Assembly (NCBI GenBank): GCA_963705635.1
Contig: CAVPKH010000001.1
Span: forward strand, 1-64,000
Reading direction: 5' to 3'
Source: VRUE01 sp963705635
GTDB taxonomy: Bacteria; Actinomycetota; Thermoleophilia; Solirubrobacterales; 70-9
DNA: 64,000 bases
Positions 1 to 8,988 of the stretch are shown one piece after another; position 1 is the first letter of the stretch; each line of letters begins with the position of its first letter. Both the position numbers and the translations under genes were made by a program. The notes under the pieces are model-generated. The model was not told the origin of the DNA. It did not search any database and worked only from the letters and a program-made list of their open reading frames with translations.

Positions 1-659
1 CTGATCGTGAGGAATCGGAACCAATGCGTTGGCCTGCTTTAGAGCTTTTCACTGAAATTGAAACCAAAAGAGATTTGCATATTGTGAGCTTTGAGAACAA
101 TCTCAATGGAATTTTTTTTGCTTTAGACCATCAGGATCGATTCCCCACCATTCAGCCTCATGCTAGCTATTTGAAGACACTGCTAGAGTTCAAAAGGGTG
201 GAAGGTCAAAATAACCAAGGGTGCCATTACCGCTGGGACTTGGTGCTGGGGGATTTTCGAACAGAAATAAAAAAGCTCCTTCGCCCGATGTGATCTTTTA
301 CGATTTTTACTCTCCCAAATCGTCGCCTGAGCTTTGGGGTTTCAGCATATTCCAGGATTTATTCCAAACTACCTTGGTAGATCGGCGAGAAGGACAGTCT
401 ACCTTTTCTTTGCACTTATACTGCTTCGACTGCGGCACGGACTGCGATGCTTTTGGCCGGATTCTATGTGGGACATGGAATTTCAACGGGTGGAAAGCTG
501 GAAACAACGGTTGCTTCCACTCGAAAGACAGAGTGGATCGTCCTCTCGGACTGGAGTGGCTTGAACACTGGAAAAGGTCGGGAAAAGCCCTGCCGTTTGA
601 TATCCCTGAAACCGAAAAGGCTGCGGTATCCGCTTACCTTTCAAGCCTTTTTTAAATGA
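1..659 (+). pseudogene. MnmD/MnmC-N-like SAM-dependent tRNA methyltransferase, 5'-partial, two frameshifts
   Basis: The encoded protein would methylate the aminomethyl group of wobble uridine 34 in tRNA (PF05430 family). The reading frame is open from the window edge, so the start is missing. The first frame (to about 275) shows SFENNLNG and GDF; a second frame (about 275-380) shows DVIFYDFYSPKSSPELW, the family's aspartate/proline motif; the third frame (381-659) shows the C-terminal LLAGFYVGHGISTGGK motif and ends in TGA. Conserved family motifs sit in order across three frames, so this was one gene with two compensating shifts, the first beside an A run. Sequencing error is as likely as real decay. 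The 3' end overlaps the convergent methyltransferase by about 19 bases. Confidence 0.7.
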
Positions 660-1609
660 TAGAAATAGGCGGTACCATAGGCGGTCTTGCCAAACAGGTA
701 TGTCATTACCAGTCTAAGAGCTTGAAATGGCCAAGGATAAAAAGGAAAAACCTTAGAGACTCGGTCCCATACCTTGCAATGAGAAAAGTTCCCCTTCGAT
801 TCTCTTTGCCTTTTAGAGAGGAGGAAGTAATCCTTTGGAAAGAAAAAGAAATGGCCAACGTTAGCTGAGTATCTCTTTAAAATTCTAAAACCTGCCGCCT
901 GAAACATCTCCTCTAAGGTTTCTCGGGGGAATAGCGAAATATGCTCTTCGACGGCAAGAGTCATATCAAGCCCTTCTTTTGCAAGCCTCGCCATCAACGA
1001 TGGATCGTTTGGACTATAGGTCGATTCTGTAAAAAGAATCACAGACCCACCCGGCTTCAGAGAGTCATGAAAAAATCGAAGAACAGTCGGAATATCTGGG
1101 ACATGGCCCAAAACATCCATACTTTGAATTACGTCTAGGCTTCCCTGGGGACAGGAATGCTCCCATCTCTTTCAAGCACTTCGAAATGACATCCAAGCTG
1201 ATGTTCTTTGGAAAATCGGTTTCCAATCTTGAGTTGGGTGTCAAAAATGTCGTAACCGACAATTGGAACTCCCATCATATTTGCAAAATTGAGCGTGGTA
1301 CCTCCCGTCCCACAACCATAGTCAATTACTTTTAGATTTTGCTTGGCGTCTTGTTGCTGTTGCTGTTGCTGTTGGTATTTGAATTGGGAGGGAATCCAGT
1401 ACCAGTATTTGCGCTGACATTAACATTCGTATTGGAGACGACTTCGTCCCAAAATTTGAGCAAGAAATGCTGTCGTACATCTAACCGGAACAAGAACCGA
1501 GCCATCCTGTCGCGTTTGAGCTTGAGATTTGGCTCTGACCACCACATCTCCTCTCCAGACTCTGCTTGCCGCCCCACTGTCCTCGATATTTTAGATATTC
1601 CGTACTCAT
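641..1609 (-). pseudogene. class I SAM-dependent methyltransferase A, multiple frameshifts
   Basis: The SAM-binding motif VIDYGCGTGGTTLNFANM and the acidic motif II region VGYDIFD lie around 1,330-1,250 (read on the minus strand). The frame then breaks at about 1,138 and continues as DVIQSMDVLGHVPDIP and LKPGGSVILFTES, the post-motif and motif III regions of the family. Upstream, a Gln-rich stretch precedes motif I, and at least one more shift (about 1,430) and probably another (about 1,580) separate the likely start MSTEYLKYRGQWGG from the core. The substrate cannot be told; a neighbouring second methyltransferase suggests sugar or lipid modification, which is inference only. Confidence 0.6.
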
Positions 1610-1624
1610 TGACACTATCGACTC

Positions 1625-2433
1625 CTAAGCAGAACCTTGGTTAGAAGGTGAGGTTGCTCTTTTTCGTGCAACGACAACTAAACTATCTGTACTGTCTTTT
1701 CCTTGAATACCGAGGTTTCTCGCCTTTTTTTCTAACCACTTCAACATAAACATCGGAATTAGGTAGCGGACTGCTTTTATTTGAGCAACATGGGCACTAT
1801 TAATCTTTAGAATCTCCAAGACTTCTAAGCCCTGTTCAAGCATGAGTTCCCTAAGTTCGTCTTCAGTATAGAGAAATAGGTGATCTCCCCAGTGAAATTG
1901 TTTTGGAATGAGTTTTCCTCAATGTTTGTCACCTGCTTATAGGTAGGAAGAGGGGAAGCGAATCTATTTCCATTGGGCGTCGTCAATACTAGTATTCCGT
2001 TTGGATTTAAATTTCTAGCAACTGACTGAAGTAATTGATTTGGAAATGCCACATGTTCGATGATCTCTCCCAATAGAACACAGTCGAATAGAGCGGGGCT
2101 AGAGTACTCAATGATATTAGCTTGGACCGTTTCGAATGTTCCGTGAGTATACTTCCTTTTCGCAAACTCAAGAAATTCCGGCTTCAAATCGACGGCAGTC
2201 ACAGCATATCCTTCTTCAGCAAGTCGCAAGGCAAAGTTCCCTTGGGCACAGGCAAAGTCGGCTACTTTTTTACCCTGGGGTACATACTTTCTCACTAAGC
2301 CGATCACTGTGTTGAGTCGCAAAAAGTAACCCATGACTGAGGCTTTTTTTTGATTTTTGGCATACAGGTAGCGTTCGTCATCACCCCAAGTGTATTGACG
2401 ATCCCAATCCGACTGAACTTCAGATTCCGGCAC
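1625..2433 (-). pseudogene. class I SAM-dependent methyltransferase B, one frameshift
   Basis: Starts MPESEVQSDWDRQYTWGDDERY. Motif I is VADFACAQGNFALRLAEEGY, followed by the acidic residue in VTAVDLKPEF, then FDCVLLGEIIEHV and NPNGILVLTTPNG, the usual order of a Methyltransf_11/23 fold. The frame breaks near 1,900 beside an AAAA run; the next frame continues HWGDHLFLYTEDELRELML and runs to the stop. The span is one base short of a whole number of codons, as expected for a single-base deletion. It reads in the same direction as methyltransferase A, 15 bases upstream of that gene's likely start, so the two are probably one operon. Target unknown. Confidence 0.65.
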
Positions 2434-2524
2434 TCTTCATATAGAGTCAATTTTTACCTCAATTCCTGGCGCCAGTAACGTCCATTGTGAGTTGCTTCCA
2501 CATTTCTTGCACTTCCTTGGGAAG

Positions 2525-3400
2525 ATGGGATCCACCTACAAGCGTGTTTCAGTCAAGAAGTTCTTTTCCGATTTAAGCTGTAAGGTTCAAAACGATAATG
2601 TATCCAATGGCGCGGCCGCTTTAGCGTACTACTTGCTTCTGGCTATTTTCCCGGCGGCAATTTTTTGCTTGAGCTTATTGCCGTTTCTTCCCATTCCTAA
2701 TTTGTATTCTGAAATTATGAATTCTATTAATTTATTTTTACCGACTGACACAGCTAAGCTTTTTCAGTCCACTATCGGAGAGATCACCTCAAATAAACAG
2801 GGGGGCTTACTTTCAGTAGGGCTCCTGTTGACACTCTGGGCAGCATCAAACGGGTTGATTGCCATCATGCAGCAGCTCAATATTACCTATGAAGTAAAAG
2901 AGGGCAGACCTTTTTGGAAGACCAGAGGTACTGCATTGTTTCTGACTGTGCTATTCACATTGTTAATCATCGGTGCATTTGCCCTAGTCATATTTGGTGA
3001 AAAACTGATCGAAGTAGTCACTACGGCAGTCGGACCTAATTCCGTGCTTGGGGCTTTCTTTAGAGTCCTTCGATGGACATTTGTAGTCTTTGCATTAGTC
3101 TTAGGCCTTGAACTCATTTACTATTTTGGTCCCGATGTAGAACAAAAATTCCGATTTATCTCTCCAGGAAGCGTCTTCGGAAGTCTATTGCTCATTGCTT
3201 CGTCTCTCGGCTTCAAACTCTATGTAGAACAATTTGGAAATTACAACGTGACCTACGGGAGCCTCGGAGCCGTCATTATCACCATGCTTTGGCTGTATAT
3301 CGCAGGCTTAGTGATTCTCGTCGGATCCGACATCAACGCGATTCTAGAGAACTACAGCCCCAAAGGAAAAAGCCTGGGTGAGAAGAAATTGGCGGCGTGA
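2525..3400 (+). CDS. YihY/virulence factor BrkB family inner-membrane protein
   Basis: An intact gene of about 291 residues, the usual length of the YihY family (PF03631). It has the N-terminal family signature NGAAALAYYLLLAIFPA and about six hydrophobic segments, ending with AVIITMLWLYIAGLVILVGSDINA and a short charged tail. The protein is an integral membrane protein; its function is not settled (the old ribonuclease BN name is wrong for the family). An earlier in-frame TTG at 2,492 exists; I chose the ATG at 2,525 because the residues between do not align with the family, though a good ribosome-binding site is missing. It is one of two intact genes of any length in the AT-rich segment. Confidence 0.85.
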   Translation: MGSTYKRVSVKKFFSDLSCKVQNDNVSNGAAALAYYLLLAIFPAAIFCLSLLPFLPIPNLYSEIMNSINLFLPTDTAKLFQSTIGEITSNKQGGLLSVGLLLTLWAASNGLIAIMQQLNITYEVKEGRPFWKTRGTALFLTVLFTLLIIGAFALVIFGEKLIEVVTTAVGPNSVLGAFFRVLRWTFVVFALVLGLELIYYFGPDVEQKFRFISPGSVFGSLLLIASSLGFKLYVEQFGNYNVTYGSLGAVIITMLWLYIAGLVILVGSDINAILENYSPKGKSLGEKKLAA

Positions 3401-3444
3401 GAGTCAGCGTCAGCGTCAAAATCACGGTGCAGCATATCGGTATA

Positions 3445-3469
3445 GGCAAAAAAGGTCGCCTCAGCGACC
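3445..3469 (-). terminator. intrinsic terminator for the VOC gene
   Basis: On the minus strand GGTCGC-TGAG-GCGACC is followed directly by TTTTTT, a standard Rho-independent hairpin with a U tract. It sits just past the stop of the minus-strand VOC gene and may also slow the converging yihY transcript. Confidence 0.7.
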
Positions 3470-3488
3470 GGTAGCACCTCAGGTTGTT

Positions 3489-3943
3489 TTAATAATTGTT
3501 ATTTACGAGCAGCTTTCCTAGCTTTTCGATCTCAATCTTACTCATTTTCAACATGGCTTTCAGGACATGGCCGTCACTATCTTGACCCAGAAGTTCACCC
3601 AGTTGCAGAGGGATCACCTGCCACCAAAGCCCGAACTTGTCCTTCACCCAACCGCAACGACTTTTCTTGCCGCCTTTCGAATAGGTCGAGACCAATAGTA
3701 ATCCACCTCTTTTTGGTCTTTACAGCTCACAAAGAAAGATACAGCCTCGTTAAATTTAAATAGGGGCCCTGCGTTCAAACCCATAAAGCGTTGGCCAAGA
3801 AGTTCAAACTCGACCGACATTCCACTATCGTCAATTTTTTTCGATCGACCCTTGAAGATCTTCAGATAGAAACGCATCGCGTCTTGGGCACTTTTTCCTT
3901 TACGGCCGTCAAACCAAAGAAATGGCGTTATTTTTGGACTCAT
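3489..3943 (-). pseudogene. VOC-superfamily PhnB-like protein (3-demethylubiquinone-9 methyltransferase-type fold), one frameshift
   Basis: The N-terminal part reads ITPFLWFDGRKGKSAQDAMRFYLKIF, then FELLGQRFMGLNAGP and FNEAVSFFVSCKDQKEVDYYW, a typical PF06983 glyoxalase-fold protein. At about 3,686 the frame shifts and the match continues as RCGWVKDKFGLWWQVIPLQLGELL and AMLKMSKIEIEKL, the expected C-terminus. The gap is one base, so the true protein was about 151 residues. Members bind small molecules or metals; substrate is unknown. It stands alone between yihY (convergent) and tRNA-Ser. Confidence 0.75.
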
Positions 3944-4157
3944 GCCTAGGCCTCCTGAAGAACACGAAGTTCGTTCGAAGTCGTTAGCAGGTTTGAGGCC
4001 GAATGCTCGGAAAAATCTCTACGTTTAGAGACTCTTTACGCTCAGTAGGCTCCTGGTTCCATGTAGGCTCCTATTGACTCGCCCCGTTTCTTGAGATAGA
4101 TGGTTTTCTTCATGCATTTTGTTAATGCATTTTGGTTCAAACAGACCAGATGAATCC

Positions 4158-4247
4158 GGAGAGATGGCTGAGTGGTCGAAAGCGTCGGTTTTGAAAACCG
4201 ATGTGGGGGCAACCCCACCGGGGGTTCGAATCCCTCTCTCTCCGCCA
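4158..4247 (+). tRNA. tRNA-Ser (TGA)
   Basis: Acceptor GGAGAGA pairs with TCTCTCC, the anticodon stem TCGGT/ACCGA encloses TTTGAAA (anticodon TGA), a long variable arm GTGGGGGCAACCCCAC marks a class II tRNA, and the T arm has GTTCGAATC. The CCA end is encoded, unlike the tRNA genes of the GC-rich part of this window. Confidence 0.95.
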
Positions 4248-4598
4248 TCCTGGCTTCGAGCCCTCCTTAAAGTCGGGACGACTTCTCGGCTCCTGCCTCA
4301 AAGCTCTCCGCCATTTCCACGTCAGTGGAAATGGCAAAAATATAATATAAAAAATGGGTCTCCCCCAAAGTATGGGGCAAGGCAGTTTTGCATCGAATCA
4401 AATTCTTAGTGTAAATACGGGTCTTGGGAGCTCGGGCTGACCGGTCATCAAGCATAGGGAGACCCCGGCCTGGGTCTCCGGCCTTCAGGGCGGGTTGATG
4501 CCTACAAAACTCTCACCTTCATGTGGGGGTAAGGCCTCTTTCTTTCTTTTTGCTAGGGTTCATGGGGTTACCCCCCTCGGCTGGTGCCTCGAACCCTG
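4248..4598. other. intergenic region with inverted repeats, no recognised gene
   Basis: No convincing gene. A perfect 11-bp palindrome arm GCCATTTCCAC pairs with GTGGAAATGGC (4,310-4,335), and the left arm of a long inverted repeat starts at 4,526. An AT-rich stretch (4,336-4,355) could serve as a promoter but has no clear target. Confidence 0.5.
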
Positions 4599-4627
4599 TC
4601 AAAAAAGAAAGAAAGAGGCCTTACCCC
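4526..4627. repeat. long inverted repeat, 27/28-base arms
   Basis: The left arm (4,526-4,552) begins GGGGTAAGGCCTCTTTC and the right arm (4,600-4,627) is its complement. The arms differ only in the length of one T run (5 versus 6). Inside, AGGGTTC pairs with GAACCCT. The element could be a MITE-like repeat or a strong terminator. Confidence 0.7.
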
Positions 4628-4706
4628 TAATTTTGATTGTTTGAGCTTCAATAACATCTACCACCTGGACTCCTTTGAGTCCGGTGATAAACTGTTTCTC
4701 AAGCAT
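4599..4706 (-). CDS. possible 35-residue peptide running into the inverted repeat
   Basis: The frame begins ATG 6 bases after AAAGGA and reads MLEKQFITGLKGVQVVDVIE, then RGKASFFLF and stops inside the right arm of the inverted repeat. It could be a small gene or the 5' end of a longer gene cut by the repeat. Not recognised. Confidence 0.25.
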   Translation of the reverse strand: MLEKQFITGLKGVQVVDVIEAQTIKIRGKASFFLF

Positions 4707-4832
4707 GAGTAGTTCCTTTGTTAAAACCGTGTCTTGTCAACTAAATTCTAACAGAACTGCTCATGCCCCTCAATTTGATGGAGAACCGCCAGACCTTCGC
4801 CGACAGCAGCGAGAAGGGTCATCGAGGCGCTG

Positions 4833-5085
4833 GATTAAACCTTGGCAATCGCCTCGGATTTCTCTTTGAACCGAGCTTGGCTTTCCCTTGGGCATTCGTT
4901 TGAGAAAGATCGGAACGCCCAAAGTTTGCTGGCAGAGCGAAAGTGATATTTGGGATGGCTTTCGTCTCATAAACGGTATATTTGGCAAAGTCTCCGTATT
5001 CAGGTATGTAAGTTCTCTTGGTAGCACCAGTCTTTTGACGCAGTTCCTGAGCAAAATCCAGATGGCGCGGGACACCTAGCTTCAC
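4833..5085 (-). pseudogene. hypothetical short protein, one frameshift near its end
   Basis: From a GTG start the frame reads MKLGVPRHLDFAQELRQKTG, then KRTYIPEYGDFAKYTVYETK. Near 4,860 a shift of frame gives the more natural ending RFKEKSEAIAKV and stop. No family recognised. It lies about 66 bases downstream of the minus-strand exported protein described next and may be in its operon. Confidence 0.35.
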
Positions 5086-5151
5086 TCGACCTATCCCAAC
5101 CGACTTCAGTCTTTCCGGAAAATGCCCTTTCGATTTTCGAAATTACGCTTC

Positions 5152-6222
5152 TTAGCCTTTGAGATTGACCCAAATACGAACTTCTTTTAATTCCCACGCT
5201 TTTTCGAAGTCGTATCCCAGCTTTTCGGAAATTTCTTGAGGACTTGCCCTAGGATTCTTCTCTACAATAGGCCTCATTTCTAGAATGAGGGGTTCTAGGG
5301 ATTTCCCCAGGCCAGTAGCTTCTTCTCTCAAAGCTCTAAAGTCGGCTGCTGGAAGCGTAACCACCACCCCACCTTCACCAGCTTGTGCGCTAATGATAAG
5401 CTGTTCACCTTCCACGACTTCAAAGTTAACTATAGACTCATCGAAAGAACCGGTTCTGGTCGAGCCCTTCTCTCATATGAAAAACAGACTCAGAAATCTT
5501 CGTCTCTTTCTTAAAAATCGCGTCAAAATCCAGAAAAGGAAATCCTTCAGTGGTGATTGAATCGTACTTGTGGTTTTGCTCTCTAAGAAAACCACTGACT
5601 TCAGGAGTTCCTAAGAAGCCTACAAAAGTGGGATTCATATGGATACGATCGACCGTATCACTACCGCGGTGGCTATGCTTTTCCCGGAATTCTTGAGTTG
5701 CAAGGAAGACATCTTGATATCCAGCACTCGAAATAGGAGAGTTTCACAACCTGCAAGTAGCTTTTCAAACCTAAGAGGCCGAAGTTGAATCACGTGATGC
5801 TTTCGATAGACTCGCTCAATCTCTGATATGGGTAATTCAATGTCTAACGCCCTCAATACAGCTCGAAAGGTCTTGAGTTTGAAGTGTGGTCCTCAGTTTT
5901 AAAGGTCCGTTTCATCATGCCGGAATCGCCCACCTTTGACAGCCAATCGACGACAATCGCCTCAAAATCTATTCCAATCCGATTCGTTCATTCTACTCGT
6001 ATGCGAATTGCCTCCGCACTCGGGGTAAGACCCAGATTTTTTAGTGCGTGGACAGAGGTTTCGACCAATTGGACAGCCCTACATTCAGAGGATGACGCAG
6101 CACTAGCCTCAGAATGCCCTTTTTCTCGAAGGCGCAGGGTCATCAGTCTCGCCGGAAACCGCCCAGTGGGAAGTAAATAAGGTCGCTACCATCAATAGAA
6201 GGAAGCACTGTAGGCCTAGCAT
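5152..6222 (-). pseudogene. exported hypothetical protein, several frameshifts
   Basis: A plausible signal peptide MLGLQCFLLLMVATLFTSHW starts at 6,222. Gene-like stretches then follow in changing frames: EASAASSSECRAVQLVETSV, LKTFRAVLRALDIELPISEI, QDVFLATQEFREKHSHRGSD, NPTFVGFLGTPEVSGFLREQ and finally VVEGEQLIISAQAGEGGVVV to ELKEVRIWVNLKG and stop at 5,152. I read this as one secreted protein of about 350 residues broken at four or more places, but two separate genes (the last about 87 residues, from 5,415) are also possible. No domain recognised. Confidence 0.35.
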
Positions 6223-6478
6223 TACATTTTTCGGGTCACGGCAAATTATAGCACTGGATATGCGCAAAAAATAATCCATTTCATACTCCATTACCTAATA
6301 ATAATATAAACTTCTACAACGGTGGACAACGATTTTTAGGCACTGCCTTATAGGGAATCTAAACCTTAAAAATATTAATAATAACAAATAGGTGAGAAAA
6401 TTCTCCTATTCCCCGTAACCTTTTTACGAGTCGTTCGTTCTAGTAGGATGAATGTCCCGCGAAATGAGGCGGGGTGAG

Positions 6479-7038
6479 GTGAAATTGGAAAGTGTAGGAA
6501 AGTGGGACCAAGAAATTGCAGAAGGGCTCTCAAAAGGGGCCCCTGAAGCCTCTTCCGTGCGCTTTATGAAGCGCAAGGGGATGCCGTCCTCACTTATCTC
6601 ATACGCTTAACGGGGAGAAAAGAAATGGCCGAAGAACTCACCCAAGAGACTTTTTTAATGGCTATTCGAAAAATTGGATTTTTTAAGGCGGGTCCCGACG
6701 GGGGATTAAAGGCTTGGATGTTTCGAATTGCCACCAACTTGGCCATTGACGTAATTCGGCGAGAAAAGAGGATTGAGCTACCTCAGAGCGATAATACTGT
6801 GGAACTAACAGATGATCGGCCTGGTCCTCATGAGGAGCTCGAACGATTTCAATTTTCACAATCCCTCGCGTCAGCTCTCTTGGAACTAACTCCTACCCAA
6901 AGAACGGTATTTCTCCTCAAGGAACAAGAGGGCATGAGTCTGTTGGAGATTTCCCGGGTTTGTGGCTGCAATGAAAATTCAATTAAACAAAGCCTGTTTC
7001 GCGCTCGTGCAGCATTGAAAAGGAGGTTAGGAAAATGA
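6479..7038 (+). pseudogene. ECF-type RNA polymerase sigma factor, one frameshift
   Basis: Region 2 reads ALYEAQGDAVLTYLIRLTGR and AEELTQETFLMAIRKI, region 2.4 reads LKAWMFRIATNLAIDVIRRE, and region 4 reads SALLELTPTQRTVFLLKEQE with the helix-turn-helix MSLLEISRVCGCNENSIKQSLFRAR split over 6,935-7,010. From 6,625 on it is intact; the frame open upstream (GDAVLTYLIR) meets a stop at 6,544, while another frame starts at a GTG at 6,479 and reads KWDQEIAEGLSKGAPEA. One missing base near 6,550 joins them into a sigma factor of about 186 residues. The next gene overlaps its stop by ATGA. Confidence 0.75.
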
Positions 7039-7486
7039 AAGAAATTGAAACCCAGATCAAAGCTGTCCTCGACACAAAATACCAGCTATCTCCTCACCTC
7101 GAACAGGCACTTTTTGCTAACGCCGAGGACTTATTATCTAAACGACGAGATCAAATTGCCTCACAGGAAGCGAAGATCCGACAAGTTCGCCACACTAAAA
7201 ACATAGGCTGATCGGGTTCCGTAGCAGTGTTTCAAGCTTTTTGGAGTTCTTTGCTGTACATCCAGACACACCTGCCGCAGCCACTACCTTTATCGTTTTA
7301 ATACTGACACTCATGACTCTCAACGGAAGGCATGAGTCCAGACTCCCACTCAGTTATTCGAATTTGCCTGATTTGCCAAAAACCAATGATTTCCCAGCAC
7401 GCTATGATGCCCAAGTGTTTGCTGAACGACAAGACTATGAAAGAGAGGTTGAAGATGCTCATAAAAAAACTAGGGGTGGGTTTTAA
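7035..7486 (+). pseudogene. probable membrane anti-sigma-like partner of the ECF sigma factor, one frameshift
   Basis: The ATG overlaps the sigma-factor stop (ATGA), a sign of translational coupling. The first 58 codons give a charged helical segment, MKEIETQIKAVLDTKYQLSP to KIRQVRHTKNIG. At an AAAAA run (about 7,197-7,201) a one-base shift joins it to a frame reading HRLIGFRSSVSSFLEFFAVH, then a membrane segment TTFIVLILTLMTL and a polar C-terminal part ending VEDAHKKTRGGF. The layout (cytoplasmic helix, one membrane span, outer tail) is what an anti-sigma factor shows, but no zinc-finger or FecR motif is present; the role is inferred from position. Confidence 0.5.
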
Positions 7487-8194
7487 ACTCAATATTCTTA
7501 TGGCTACGTGGGTCATGATCCAGGGATTGAGTGTTCACGCCGATTCCCGGTTTCACTTAGAGAAAGACTCACAAGGCTTGATTCGACCATTTAAAGCCCT
7601 GTCGGTTCCACTTCCTGAATTTGTACGTGAATATGGACGAATCACTGCCACTCCAATAGTAGCCGGAGGAAACTGGGAGAGAGAACTGAAAGGCTCAGTG
7701 ACTTTGTTCTTGAGACGCCCTCTTAGGGAAGCAGAACTCACCGAAATTTTTTACCGGGTTCTAGCCGACAATGGTTTTTCAGTCGTCGATGGTTCTCCTG
7801 GAAATGGTTGGATGATCGAGAGAAAAGAGACGCTCGTGATGATGCACTACCGCTTCATGAAATCACAGAAGTACCGGATTCCAGTCGACTCGTTACAGCG
7901 TACAGGGATCTAAAGTATGCTAACTCTGAAAACGTCGCTAGGATCATGCGTTCATTTATGCCTGCTAACAGCAGAATTATTCCAAGCAGTAGGTCACAGG
8001 TTTTTATTACCGACACAGCATCCAATATCCGAAAACTCAATTGGATGATCTCTCGAATCGACACTCCGGAAGCAGCAAAACGTCACCGAGACAATCCTCC
8101 GATGTCATATGGGCCACCTCGGACTTGTGGTGAACATAGAATTGAAAAACTCGTGGTTGAGAAGCTGGAAATTCAAGAAAGTGGTAAAAAATGA
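7437..8194 (+). pseudogene. secretin N0-N1 domain protein 1, one frameshift
   Basis: Starts MKERLKMLIKKLGVGFKLNI with a signal peptide ending near SVHADS. An N0-like domain follows (FKALSVPLPEFVREYGRITA, VTLFLRRPLREAELTEIFYR, LADNGFSVVDGSPG). A one-base shift near 7,830 joins it to an N1 (NolW, PF03958) domain: AYRDLKYANSENVARIMRSF, PANSRIIPSSRSQVFITDTA, RKLNWMISRIDTP. These are the first two domains of GspD-type secretins; the pore-forming C-terminal beta domain is absent and the protein ends after a short polar tail. It overlaps the anti-sigma-like gene and is overlapped by protein 2, so all four genes are one operon. Confidence 0.6.
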
Positions 8195-8964
8195 AAACTC
8201 TAAGAAAACTAGCATGGGTAAGTCTTATTTTTATTGCACTTTCTACATTAGCACTCGGTTCAGAAGGTTCGAATGTTCCAGATTTTCCAGGAAAAATGCT
8301 CTTGAGACCCGGCGAAATGGGACTTTTCACTTTCCTAGAAATGGTCTCAGAAAAGCTTGACCTTCAGATTGATGCTTCTAGTTCGGGGAACACTCCCGAA
8401 ACTACCGTTGTCGTACCTAATACGGGACCACTCAGCGAAGATAGTGCAAAAGCACTGGTTCTTTCATCCCTTTATCTTCAAGGTTACACCTGGGTTCATG
8501 ACGCATCGACGGATCTTTATCGAGTCATGCGAATTCGGGACGCAAGGGACCAGGAGACTCCAATAATCACCGAAGAGGCCAAATTGCCTGAGACTGACCT
8601 ACTAGTGACTTACGTCATGCCTATCAATCACACATCCTCAGACTATATCGCTCGAATCCTAAGATCCTTTATGCCTGCAAATAGTCGAATCATCCCCGAT
8701 GAAGCCACAAGGTCAGTATTTATTACTGATTCAGCTCGAAATATTCTAAAGTTAAAAAAAATCATACAACAAGTCGACACTCCTAAGACAGCCAAGGACG
8801 CAGCAGAATGGTTAACTACGCAATCAAAACGCACCATGGAAACATGTCCAGGAGATCCAATACAACCGCAACCACAACAGTCCATCGTATTAATAGCATT
8901 GTTTTTTTTAATCGCCCTAGTGATTGGATTTTTAGCACGCGGATATGTTATCTCGGAGAATTGA
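8191..8964 (+). CDS. secretin N0-N1 domain protein 2 with C-terminal membrane anchor
   Basis: An intact 257-residue protein that overlaps the stop of protein 1. Signal peptide MKTLRKLAWVSLIFIALSTL; N0-like domain at about residues 40-110 (GLFTFLEMVSEKLDLQIDAS); N1 domain at about 135-200 with YIARILRSFMPANSRIIPDE and VFITDSARNILKLKKIIQQV; then a membrane span SIVLIALFFLIALVIGFLAR near the C-terminus. The FMPANSRIIP stretch is identical in both proteins, so they are paralogues. Unlike true secretins there is no pore domain, and this copy is tied to a membrane at its C-terminus, so it probably acts as a periplasmic binding or sensing module. Confidence 0.7.
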   Translation: MKTLRKLAWVSLIFIALSTLALGSEGSNVPDFPGKMLLRPGEMGLFTFLEMVSEKLDLQIDASSSGNTPETTVVVPNTGPLSEDSAKALVLSSLYLQGYTWVHDASTDLYRVMRIRDARDQETPIITEEAKLPETDLLVTYVMPINHTSSDYIARILRSFMPANSRIIPDEATRSVFITDSARNILKLKKIIQQVDTPKTAKDAAEWLTTQSKRTMETCPGDPIQPQPQQSIVLIALFFLIALVIGFLARGYVISEN

Positions 8965-8988
8965 AGGTGGGTTGTGAACCAATTCTTC

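Noticed and set aside
1332..1577. Asn-Ser-Thr repeat frame (NTNSNSNSN) on the minus strand
   Set aside because: The CAA/CAG-type run reads as Gln in the frame that leads into methyltransferase motif I; the Asn/Ser reading is a frameshift artefact.
3990..4075. Repeated TGTAGGCTCCT-like short sequence before tRNA-Ser
   Set aside because: Two partial copies of about 10 bases only; too short to call a repeat element.
7241..7486. Independent gene starting at a TTG at 7,241
   Set aside because: The frame continues upstream in the same frame and joins the anti-sigma-like gene through an A5 run, giving a more sensible protein.
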